DNA from: JBDTRY01 sp039931435
GTDB lineage: Bacteria > Acidobacteriota > Thermoanaerobaculia > Gp7-AA8
NCBI GenBank assembly: GCA_039931435.1
Contig: JBDTRY010000043.1
Coordinates: forward strand, 1 to 20,507
Reading direction: 5' to 3'
Length of the DNA stretch: 20,507 nucleotides
In this document: positions 1 through 8,218 of the stretch, piece after piece
How the letters are laid out: every line of letters starts with the position of its first letter
Position numbering within the stretch: position 1 is the stretch's first letter
Notes under the pieces: generated by a model
Database searches by the model: none
Told to the model about the DNA's origin: nothing
The model's input: only the letters and a program-made list of their open reading frames with translations
Program-made: the position numbers and the translations under genes

Positions 1-60
1 CTGTTACCGATGTCTCCGGTTTGATCTGTCACCTATGTAGCAGGTCCATACCCTTTGCTC
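1..60. repeat. Two diverged TGTYACC-type repeats, possible IS-end remnant
   Basis: Two similar 19-bp units lie at 2-20 and 27-45, offset by 25 bp. They agree at about 14 of 19 positions and share the pattern TGTYACCxATGTxxCxGGT. Tandem units of this general look occur near the ends of some insertion sequences (IS481- and IS21-like elements) and in their remnants. No transposase gene is in the window, so either the element lies to the left or only a scar remains. The family assignment is from memory of sequence style, not from a match. Confidence 0.3.
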
Positions 61-64
61 GCCA

Positions 65-92
65 CCCTCTCCCCGCTGGCGCGGGGCGAGGG
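65..92. repeat. REP-like intergenic hairpin downstream of purL
   Basis: An imperfect inverted repeat pairs 65-76 with 81-92, giving 11 of 12 pairs (mismatch at 70/87) around a TGGC loop. The CCCTCTCCCCGC / GCGGGGCGAGGG arms look like widespread REP-type intergenic palindromes. It lies about 60 bp past the purL stop codon in the purL direction and could help end that transcript. No T-run follows on either strand, so it is not a classical intrinsic terminator. Confidence 0.5.
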
Positions 93-151
93 ACTGAGCG
101 ATTTCGCTGCGTTCTGGCTTAGCGGTGTGGCTTAGCGGTGAGGGACTGAGC
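88..151. repeat. Short direct repeats, including a 13-bp tandem duplication
   Basis: A 13-bp unit beginning TGGCTTAGC is perfectly duplicated in tandem at 115-127 and 128-140. A 12-bp direct repeat (GAGGGACTGAGC) flanks it at 88-99 and 140-151. This is non-coding sequence just after the purL stop codon. The arrangement fits replication slippage or rearrangement of a REP-like element; no function is evident. Confidence 0.55.
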
Positions 152-154
152 TTC

Positions 155-2437
<2,283 letters not shown>

Positions 2438-2446
2438 GCCTTCCGG

Positions 2447-2475
2447 TCCTCGTCAGTGAGATGGATGCCATTGTA
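2447..2475 (-). promoter_or_regulatory. Possible purL -10 element and ribosome binding site
   Basis: On the minus strand a TACAAT hexamer (2470-2475) lies upstream of the GAGGA ribosome binding site (2447-2451) and the ATG at 2437. It would give an untranslated leader of roughly 25 nt. No convincing -35 hexamer stands 16-18 bp upstream; the sequence there is a C/G-rich run. purL might also be read through from plsC. The call rests mainly on TACAAT recurring before other genes in this window. Confidence 0.3.
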
Positions 2476-2562
2476 TGGGTTCGGACGGCTCGTTTCCCGG
2501 GGGGGGCAGCTTTCACCGGAGCTTTCAACGCGAGGAGGTCGTGTCCCTGGTTCGGAGGCCGG

Positions 2563-3282
2563 TCAGTCGCGTTCCGCTGGTGCTGCTCCCAGCATGGCTT
2601 CGATCCGCGAGCGTGTCTCGTTGGCCAGCGCTTCCTTCTGCCGCACCGAGTATTCGCTGACGTCGATCGGCTCGCCGATGATGATTCGCACGGGTCCGGG
2701 GCGAACTTTTCGGCTGCCTACCGCCAGCAACTCGAATGTGCCGCGGATGGCAATGGGCACCAGGGGAACACCGGACTTGATCGCCAGCAGAAACGCTCCC
2801 CGTTGGAACGGCTTCATCTCCCGGGAACTGGACCGTCCCTCTTCGGGGAAGACGACGATGCTCTTGCCGCGCCGGATCCGTTCGGCGGCCTGATCGAACG
2901 ACTGTACCGCGGTGCGTCGATTCTTGCGGTCGATGGGGATGAAGCCCGCTGCCTTCAGCGCCGAGCCGAACAGAGGAATCTGGAACAGGCTCTTCTTGGC
3001 CAGAAACCGTATGGGCTGACGCAGCCCTGACTGCAGAACTGGAATATCGAAGTAGCTCGTGTGATTGGCGACATAGATGTAGTTGCTGTTCCAGTCCAGG
3101 CGATCCTCGTGCTCGATGGACAGATCGATTCCGGCCGCGCGCACGAGGGCTCCGGCCCAGGCCCGGATAGCCGCCTCCGCAAGCCGGGCGCCGGGCCGGA
3201 TCAGGGAGACGACCAGCGTGATCGAGGCGTAGACGATGGTTACCGGCACCGCGATCAGGACGACGTAGATGGTGCGGATCAT
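2563..3282 (-). CDS. plsC: 1-acyl-sn-glycerol-3-phosphate acyltransferase
   Basis: The 239-residue product is a membrane-bound acyltransferase of the PlsC/LPLAT family, which adds the second acyl chain to lysophosphatidic acid during phospholipid synthesis. It starts with a hydrophobic segment (about residues 5-27). The catalytic NHTSYFD (73-79, NHX4D motif), the substrate-binding FPEEGRSS (145-152) and VPIAIRGT (175-182) are all intact. I chose the ATG at 3282 because the reading frame upstream of it is Arg/Pro-rich and atypical, while the protein begins directly with the membrane segment. No Shine-Dalgarno precedes this ATG, but a promoter-like sequence ends 8 nt before it. Acyl specificity cannot be read from sequence, and a paralogue acting on other lipids is possible. 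Confidence 0.92.
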   Translation of the reverse strand: MIRTIYVVLIAVPVTIVYASITLVVSLIRPGARLAEAAIRAWAGALVRAAGIDLSIEHEDRLDWNSNYIYVANHTSYFDIPVLQSGLRQPIRFLAKKSLFQIPLFGSALKAAGFIPIDRKNRRTAVQSFDQAAERIRRGKSIVVFPEEGRSSSREMKPFQRGAFLLAIKSGVPLVPIAIRGTFELLAVGSRKVRPGPVRIIIGEPIDVSEYSVRQKEALANETRSRIEAMLGAAPAERD

Positions 3283-3290
3283 GCGCGCGC

Positions 3291-3318
3291 ATTGTATGCG
3301 CAGGAGGTCTACAGGCAA
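3291..3318 (-). promoter_or_regulatory. Putative plsC promoter, probably giving a leaderless mRNA
   Basis: Reading the minus strand, TTGCCT (3313-3318; 4 of 6 to the -35 consensus) is followed after 16 bp by TACAAT (3291-3296; 5 of 6 to the -10 consensus). Eight nucleotides separate the -10 from the plsC ATG, so transcription would start at or next to the A of ATG. The absence of a Shine-Dalgarno sequence agrees with a leaderless message. Confidence 0.5.
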
Positions 3319-3376
3319 TGGCGGACTGGACCGCGAACGCGACGTGTAACGCACCTCCGGCAGTGCGTCCGGGTTT

Positions 3377-3385
3377 TGATACAAT
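3377..3385 (+). promoter_or_regulatory. Putative extended -10 promoter of korAB
   Basis: TGATACAAT (TG at 3377-3378, TACAAT at 3380-3385) matches the extended -10 pattern. No good -35 hexamer stands at the right distance, which extended -10 promoters can tolerate. Transcription would start near 3392, leaving a leader of about 64 nt before the korA GTG at 3456. The site lies in the 173-bp gap between the divergent plsC and korA genes. Confidence 0.4.
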
Positions 3386-3455
3386 TTTGCGCCGGTGATC
3401 GCAGAATCTCTGCTGCGATTCGCACGCGGCGCCATTCTGATCGGAGGTCGTATTC

Positions 3456-5306
3456 GTGAGTGATTCTTCAGTGGCAACCGCGGAGGCCGACCAGCGCCCG
3501 GCCGCCAGCGGCTCATCCATCAATGATCTGACCATCCATGTCGCAACCGTAAACGGCTCCGGTTCCCAGTCCTCCAACCAGGTCCTGATGCGCTCCATCT
3601 TCCAGATGGGAGTTCCGGTCAGCGGCAAGAACATGTTTCCCTCCAACATTGCCGGTCTTCCCACGTGGTTCACCATCCGTGCGAACGAGCAGGGATGGAC
3701 CGGGCGCAAGAAGGAAGTGGACATCCTCATCTGTATGAATGCGGCCACGGCCCGTGAAGACGTCGAGGCCCTGGAGCCGGGCGCCATCTGCATCTACGAC
3801 GCTCCGCTGGGGTGCCGGAGTTTCCGCAACGACGTGACGTTCTACGAAGTTCCTTTCACCGAATTGAGCAACGCTCTGTCCGATGATTCGCGCCTGCGAA
3901 AACTTCTCACGAACATGATTTACGTGGGGATCGCCGCACAGATTCTGGACATCGAGCGTGAAGAGATCGTGGCAGCCCTCGGCCGCCAGTTCAAAGGGAA
4001 GGCAAAAGCGGTCGAGCTGAACATCCGGGCCGTCGACGCCGGAATGACCTACGCCATGGAGAATCTGCCCTCGCAGGATCGCTTCCGTATCGAACGGCGC
4101 AACTTCACGAAGGGCAAGATTCTCATCGACGGCAACTCCGCGGCCGCTCTCGGGGCCATGTTCGGCGGCGTCACCGTCGTGACCTGGTATCCCATCACGC
4201 CGTCCTCGTCCCTCGTGGAGACGCTCATCGATTATCTCAAGGAGTACCGGATCGATTCCGAAGGCCGGGCCAGTTTTGCCGTAGTGCAGGCTGAGGACGA
4301 GATCGCGGCCATCGGCATGACTCTGGGTGCCGGATGGGCCGGTGCCCGATCGATGACCTCGACGTCGGGACCAGGCATCTCCCTCATGGCCGAATTCGCC
4401 GGCTTCGGGTATTACGCGGAAATCCCCGCGGTGATCTGGGACGTGCAACGTGTAGGCCCCTCCACCGGCCTGCCGACACGTACGGCGCAGGGAGACATTC
4501 TCTCCGCCTGGAACCTTTCCCACGGCGACACGCAGCACGCCGTCCTTCTTCCCGGGTCGGTGGCGGAGTGCTTCCAGTTCGGGATGGAAGCGCTGGATCT
4601 CGCTGAGATGCTGCAGGCGCCGGTCTTCGTCCTTTCCGATCTGGATCTGGGCATGAACAGCTGGATGTCCGATCCCTTCCCCTATCCGGAGGCTCCGATC
4701 CGTCGCGGAAAAGTCCTGGACCGCGCTGCCCTCGAGAATCTGGGAGGGAAGTGGGGACGGTACGTTGACGTCGACGGGGACGGCATTCCGTTCCGTACAT
4801 TGCCGGGAACGGATCATCCCGACGCGTCGTACTTTACTCGCGGCTCGGGTCACGATACCCATGCGCGCTACACCGAGCGGCCGGGCGACTACAAGGTCAG
4901 CGTGGACCGCATCGCCAGGAAGTACGAAACGGCCAAGACCCTTGTGCCGCAACCGGTGATCGACTTGAAAGACGGCGCCGGCGTGGCCATCATCGCCTAC
5001 GGTTCCAGTGATGTCCCCGTTCAGGAGGCGCGCCACCAGTTGCGCACCGAAGCCGGAGTGGAAACGAGCTACTGCCGCATCCGGGCCCTCCCCCTGGCTG
5101 CCGAAGTCAGGGACTTCGTTGCCAGTCACGAGCGGGTCTATGTGGTCGAACAGAATCGCGACGGCCAGATGGCAGACCTCATCCGGCTGGACGCAGGAGA
5201 AGCGCAGGGCCGCATCAGGAAAATTCTTCACTATACGGGCTTGCCCTGCGACGCCCGTTTCATCACCGAAGCGGTGCTCTCGAGCGAGGAGACGATCAAT
5301 GGCTGA
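3456..5306 (+). CDS. korA: 2-oxoacid:acceptor oxidoreductase, fused gamma-alpha subunit (KorA type)
   Basis: The 616-residue protein is the larger subunit of a 2-oxoacid:ferredoxin oxidoreductase (2-oxoglutarate type most likely). Such enzymes oxidatively decarboxylate a 2-oxoacid to an acyl-CoA and reduce ferredoxin. Residues about 25-200 form the gamma domain (ATVNGSGSQSSNQ, then GVPVSGKNMFPSN). From about 222 on is the alpha pyrimidine-binding domain with GNSAAALGAMFGG and the diagnostic YPITPSS (245-251). A transketolase-C-like domain ends the chain (IAYGSSDVPVQEA, YVVEQNRDGQ). The start is a GTG with GGAGG at 3443-3447, 8 nt upstream. The stop overlaps the korB start by 8 nt, implying translational coupling. 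No delta or ferredoxin gene is adjacent, as usual for the two-subunit class. Substrate choice is inferred from family resemblance. Confidence 0.93.
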   Translation: MSDSSVATAEADQRPAASGSSINDLTIHVATVNGSGSQSSNQVLMRSIFQMGVPVSGKNMFPSNIAGLPTWFTIRANEQGWTGRKKEVDILICMNAATAREDVEALEPGAICIYDAPLGCRSFRNDVTFYEVPFTELSNALSDDSRLRKLLTNMIYVGIAAQILDIEREEIVAALGRQFKGKAKAVELNIRAVDAGMTYAMENLPSQDRFRIERRNFTKGKILIDGNSAAALGAMFGGVTVVTWYPITPSSSLVETLIDYLKEYRIDSEGRASFAVVQAEDEIAAIGMTLGAGWAGARSMTSTSGPGISLMAEFAGFGYYAEIPAVIWDVQRVGPSTGLPTRTAQGDILSAWNLSHGDTQHAVLLPGSVAECFQFGMEALDLAEMLQAPVFVLSDLDLGMNSWMSDPFPYPEAPIRRGKVLDRAALENLGGKWGRYVDVDGDGIPFRTLPGTDHPDASYFTRGSGHDTHARYTERPGDYKVSVDRIARKYETAKTLVPQPVIDLKDGAGVAIIAYGSSDVPVQEARHQLRTEAGVETSYCRIRALPLAAEVRDFVASHERVYVVEQNRDGQMADLIRLDAGEAQGRIRKILHYTGLPCDARFITEAVLSSEETING

Positions 5307-6354
5307 CAGTGTTCTGAAGACATCCACCGCGGCGCCGCCGCGGGAGAACGCCCTCGGTCTGAAAGCGCTCGATTACGGGGGGGCGAAGTCCACTCTTTGC
5401 GCCGGCTGCGGCCACGACGCCATCAGCAACCAGATCATTCGCGCTTTCCATGAGATGAGTATCGTCCCGGAGCAGATCGCCAAGTTCTCAGGGATCGGTT
5501 GTTCATCGAAAACCCCGGCGTATTTTCTGTCGCGCTCCCACGGCTTCAATGCCGTTCACGGAAGGATGCCCTCGGTAGCCACCGGGGCATTGCTGGCAAA
5601 TCGCAATCTGATCGCCGTTGGGGTCTCCGGGGACGGGGATACGGCGTCGATCGGCCTGGGGCAGTTCATGCACATGATCCGGCGCAATATCCCCCTGATC
5701 TATATCGTCGAGAACAACGGCGTTTATGGGCTGACCAAGGGGCAGTTCTCGGCCACGGCCGATGAAGGAGCGCGCCTGAAGAGCGGGGTGATCAACGATC
5801 TGCCGGCGATGGACTTGTGCGCCCTTGCCGTGGAGCTCGGTTGCGGATTCGTGGCCCGCGGCTTCGCCGGCGATCCGAAGCAGATGGTCACCATTCTCAA
5901 GGCCGCCATTGCCTTCGACGGCCTGGCCGTCATCGACGTGATCTCGCCATGCGTCACCTTCAACAACCACGAGGGGTCCACCAAGGGATACCAGTACTCG
6001 AAGGAACATCAGGAGCTATTGCAACAGATCGGGTTCGTGCAGTCGTTCGAACAGATTCAGGTCGACTACGAGGCAGGGGAGCTGAAGGAAGTGATGATGC
6101 ACGACGGATCCCGGGTTCTTCTGAAAAAACTCGAGGAGGATTACGACGCCGGGGATCCCATGAACGCCATGCGCAGGCTCAAGGAAGCGACGGCGGAGGG
6201 AGCCATGCTTACCGGACTCGTGCATTTAAAGCCTGAAAAGAAAAGCTTTCTGGAGCTTTTGAACCTGGTCGGCACCCCCCTTGCCGCACTTTCTGAGGAG
6301 GCAATCAGGCCTCCGCGGGAATCCCTTGAAAAAATCATGAGCGATATGATGTAG
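5299..6354 (+). CDS. korB: 2-oxoacid:acceptor oxidoreductase, beta subunit (KorB type)
   Basis: The 351-residue partner of KorA binds thiamine diphosphate and one iron-sulfur cluster. The TPP/Mg motif begins at GDGDTASIGLGQF (111) and ends at VENN (137-140). Likely cluster ligands are Cys34 and Cys37 (CAGCG), Cys68 (GIGCSS) and Cys218 (ISPC), the spacing known for this family. FNNHEGSTKGY (221-231) is also typical. The frame is open further upstream inside korA, but the ATG at 5299 aligns the product with the usual N-terminus and overlaps the korA stop in ATGGCTGA, so I chose it. The C-terminal tail is a little longer than the minimal beta subunit. With korA it makes a complete enzyme that could run in the oxidative or reductive TCA direction. 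Confidence 0.93.
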   Translation: MADSVLKTSTAAPPRENALGLKALDYGGAKSTLCAGCGHDAISNQIIRAFHEMSIVPEQIAKFSGIGCSSKTPAYFLSRSHGFNAVHGRMPSVATGALLANRNLIAVGVSGDGDTASIGLGQFMHMIRRNIPLIYIVENNGVYGLTKGQFSATADEGARLKSGVINDLPAMDLCALAVELGCGFVARGFAGDPKQMVTILKAAIAFDGLAVIDVISPCVTFNNHEGSTKGYQYSKEHQELLQQIGFVQSFEQIQVDYEAGELKEVMMHDGSRVLLKKLEEDYDAGDPMNAMRRLKEATAEGAMLTGLVHLKPEKKSFLELLNLVGTPLAALSEEAIRPPRESLEKIMSDMM

Positions 6355-6592
6355 ACTTGCACGTCTCATTTCCCCGTGGGTGTGGAGTGCGTGGCGTAGG
6401 CTTTGCCCGTTCCCGCTGCTAAATCAAATTTGCGACCGACGGAATTGGCGCGTTCGTTTGCTGTATATGCATTGCTCTGAGTTGAAGTTTCCCGGTAAAT
6501 CCATGATGAAAAAGGGGGTGAGCCCGGCAACCCAGAAGAACAACACAAGACAGTACCCCGACAAATTTTCTAAACTTTTAAGGAGAGTAAAA

Positions 6593-6895
6593 ATGAAGAA
6601 ATCCCTGGCGCTTACCTTGATGGCGCTTTTTGTGGTTGCCATGTTTGCCATTGCCTGTAACAAGGAAGAGCAGAACAACTCGACCATTGTGGACACGGCA
6701 ATGACCGACACCACGATGACCACTGCAACCACCGACACGATGATGTCCGACACCGGCATGTCCAGCACCATGAGCACGGACACGGCCATGATGAGCACCG
6801 ATACGACCATGACGGGAACGATGGGATCGACCGGCATGACCTCGACCACGACGACGACGACGTCGTCGTCGTCGACATCGACCACAGGTACATAG
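6593..6895 (+). CDS. Small Thr/Met/Ser repeat protein, putative lipoprotein
   Basis: I do not recognise this 100-residue protein. A basic, hydrophobic leader (1-20) ends at AIAC, a weak lipobox with Cys22, so it is probably exported and perhaps lipidated. The mature part is low complexity: about nine degenerate five-residue units of the form (D/S/T)-T-x-M-(T/S) run through residues 34-84 and hold 11 methionines. Six Thr and four Ser follow at 85-94. The ATG at 6593 has a good AAGGAGA ribosome binding site (6580-6586); a longer frame upstream lacks this and looks non-coding. A strong terminator follows, so it is probably monocistronic. Met-rich repeats can bind Cu(I) and Thr/Ser tracts can be glycosylated stalks, but neither role is shown. 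The 238 bp between korB and this gene hold no clear promoter. Confidence 0.75.
   Translation: MKKSLALTLMALFVVAMFAIACNKEEQNNSTIVDTAMTDTTMTTATTDTMMSDTGMSSTMSTDTAMMSTDTTMTGTMGSTGMTSTTTTTTSSSSTSTTGT
6849..6874. repeat. 26-bp perfect palindrome of CGA/TCG triplets inside a gene
   Basis: Four CGA triplets, a CG and four TCG triplets form a perfect 26-bp palindrome. It spans the junction of a Thr(ACG) run and a Ser(TCG) run near the 3' end of the small Thr/Met protein gene. It could extrude a cruciform or fold as a hairpin in mRNA, and it is a likely site of triplet slippage. Confidence 0.85.
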
Positions 6896-6918
6896 TTTTC
6901 GTCGCATCAGAATTGAAG

Positions 6919-6947
6919 ATGCCCCGCGAAAGCGGGGCATTTTTTTT
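6919..6947 (+). terminator. Rho-independent terminator
   Basis: A perfect 9-bp stem (6919-6927 with 6932-6940) closes a GAAA tetraloop and runs into eight T residues (6940-6947). It lies 23 bp after the stop of the small Thr/Met-repeat protein and separates it from the next gene pair. Confidence 0.95.
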
Positions 6948-7008
6948 GGTGGCATCCTTGCAGTCAAGTCTTCGGTTTGAAAAAACAATCTGGTGGGAGT
7001 GCACGGAG

Positions 7009-7227
7009 ATGGACGAGAAGAAACCGATCACGGCAGAAGCAGACGGCCCCGATGACAAAGGCGCCGTCGAATCCGAGGTCGAGCGAATCGGAACGATCAA
7101 AGGTGACGAGGCTCTGGGCTACGAAGGGGAGGGGCGGGAGGAACACAGCGGCGAGAACGAGCCCGCGAAGGACGAGACTCTCGAGGACGAACTGGCAGAC
7201 AACGCTTCGGGGCAACGGCCGGAATGA
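7009..7227 (+). CDS. Small acidic hydrophilic protein of unknown function
   Basis: This 72-residue product is very rich in Glu and Asp, has no Cys, no signal peptide and no membrane segment, and is probably disordered. I do not recognise a family. The ATG at 7009 begins a plausible protein (MDEKKPIT...) and has GGTGGGAG at 6992-6999, 9 nt upstream. An extended frame reaching back to 6913 would run through the terminator hairpin and is unlikely. It ends only 4 nt before the BtuF-like gene, so the two probably share a transcript. The high charge could alternatively reflect a chance frame in GC-rich DNA, so confidence is moderate. Confidence 0.55.
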   Translation: MDEKKPITAEADGPDDKGAVESEVERIGTIKGDEALGYEGEGREEHSGENEPAKDETLEDELADNASGQRPE

Positions 7228-7231
7228 GTGG

Positions 7232-8017
7232 ATGTACGTCACCGACGCGCGCGGCCGCAAGCTGACCGTCGGGGCACCGCCGCGACGAGTCGTTTCCCTC
7301 GTGCCCTCCATTACAGAAACCCTCTTCGAGATCGGAGCCGGCCCGATTGTGGTGGGGGTGACGGAGTTCTGTGTTTTTCCGGCAGACGGAGTGGCCGCCC
7401 TTCCCCATCTCAGAGGAACGAAGAATCCGGATGTTGCCCGGATCCGCGAACTTCGGCCCGATCTCGTCCACATGAATGTAGAGGAGAACCTCGAGCGCGA
7501 CGCGGTTGCCATCGAGGCCTTCACGCCTGTTTTTCTTTCTGAACCCAAATCTCCCCATGATGTTGTTCAACTCATCAACACCCTCGGAGTTCTGCACGGA
7601 TGCCGCGAAACGGCCTCCGCCCTCGCGTCGTCATTGCGTAAGGAGCTGGACCGCGACCAGCTCGCGCCGTTCACCTTTGCCTGCCCGATCTGGAAGTCTC
7701 CCTGGATGTGGTGCGGAGGCGACACGTACGCGGCGAATGTGATTCAGGCAATCGGCGGCGAAAACGTCCTTGCAGAGCACGATCGCTACCCGGCAATCGA
7801 CCTGCCCGCGGTCCTTGCCCTGCAACCCGACCTCCTCCTCCTTCCGGATGAACCGTGGGCGTTCACGGAGGCGGATGCTGAAGAGCTCCGGAGTGCAGGA
7901 TTCAAAAACGTACTGGGGCCGTTCCCGGGGCACCTCATTACGTGGCACGGAGCGCGGACCCTTCCCGGGTTGCAATTCCTGCGCGCTGCGGTCGAGTCTT
8001 TTCTACATACTCGCTGA
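7232..8017 (+). CDS. BtuF-like helical-backbone metal/cobalamin receptor protein
   Basis: The 261-residue product belongs to the periplasmic-binding-protein-type fold of COG0614 (BtuF/FhuD class). VVSLVPSITETLFEIG (20-35) is the typical first strand-helix, with VGVTEFC (41-47) and IRELRPDLVHMN (71-82) next. It also has PWMWCGGDTYAANVI (157-171) and a closing GHLITWHGART (233-243). Those last motifs mark a subgroup often annotated as cobalamin-binding protein. There is no signal peptide: the chain starts MYVTDARGRKLTV and enters the domain at once, so it may be cytoplasmic. The ATG at 7232 is the only sensible in-frame start. It lies 4 nt after the acidic small protein. No transporter permease or ATPase is next to it, so an uptake role is inference and ligand identity is unknown. 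Confidence 0.8.
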   Translation: MYVTDARGRKLTVGAPPRRVVSLVPSITETLFEIGAGPIVVGVTEFCVFPADGVAALPHLRGTKNPDVARIRELRPDLVHMNVEENLERDAVAIEAFTPVFLSEPKSPHDVVQLINTLGVLHGCRETASALASSLRKELDRDQLAPFTFACPIWKSPWMWCGGDTYAANVIQAIGGENVLAEHDRYPAIDLPAVLALQPDLLLLPDEPWAFTEADAEELRSAGFKNVLGPFPGHLITWHGARTLPGLQFLRAAVESFLHTR

Positions 8018-8068
8018 CGCAGAGTTCCACCGCTCACGCTTCTGATGAAACGTCCATCGCTCTGGCGG

Positions 8069-8088
8069 GGCTGAGAAGCTTCTCAGCC
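8069..8088. repeat. 20-bp perfect palindrome in convergent intergenic region
   Basis: A perfect 20-bp palindrome centred between 8078 and 8079 reads GGCTGAGAAG and its complement. It lies between the ends of the convergent BtuF-like gene and glcD-like gene. As RNA it would form an 8-bp stem with a 4-nt loop from either strand, so it may serve as a two-way stop signal, though no T-run follows. Confidence 0.6.
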
Positions 8089-8106
8089 TGCGGGAGCAAA
8101 GCGACA

Positions 8107-8176
8107 GAAGGATCTCGTCAACGAGAATCATGGCCCTCATCGCGGACAGCAACCGGGACGGTGGAAGAGATCCTTC
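8107..8176. repeat. Spaced 10-bp inverted repeat
   Basis: GAAGGATCTC at 8107-8116 is the exact complement of GAGATCCTTC at 8167-8176, with about 50 bp between them that contains a smaller TCTCGT/ACGAGA hairpin. GATCCTTCGCTC-type arms are common in dispersed intergenic palindromes of high-GC bacteria. It occupies the same 201-bp convergent gap as the 20-bp palindrome and encodes no plausible protein. Confidence 0.5.
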
Positions 8177-8218
8177 GCTCGACGCTTCAGGTGGCCACGC
8201 CCTGTGATGGTGTGCCAC

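Noticed and set aside
2499..2506. Run of eight G residues upstream of purL as a phase-variation switch
   Set aside because: It lies in the gap between plsC and purL, outside any reading frame, and does not sit cleanly between promoter hexamers, so there is no supported switching mechanism.
3513..5327. A 604-codon open frame on the minus strand opposite korA
   Set aside because: It is antisense to a gene with clear KorA motifs, its translation has no recognisable domain, and long antisense frames are expected at this GC content.
6355..6592. Possible riboswitch or structured leader before the small Thr/Met protein
   Set aside because: I looked for c-di-GMP, cobalamin and other conserved core motifs and found none; no stable conserved-looking structure is evident.
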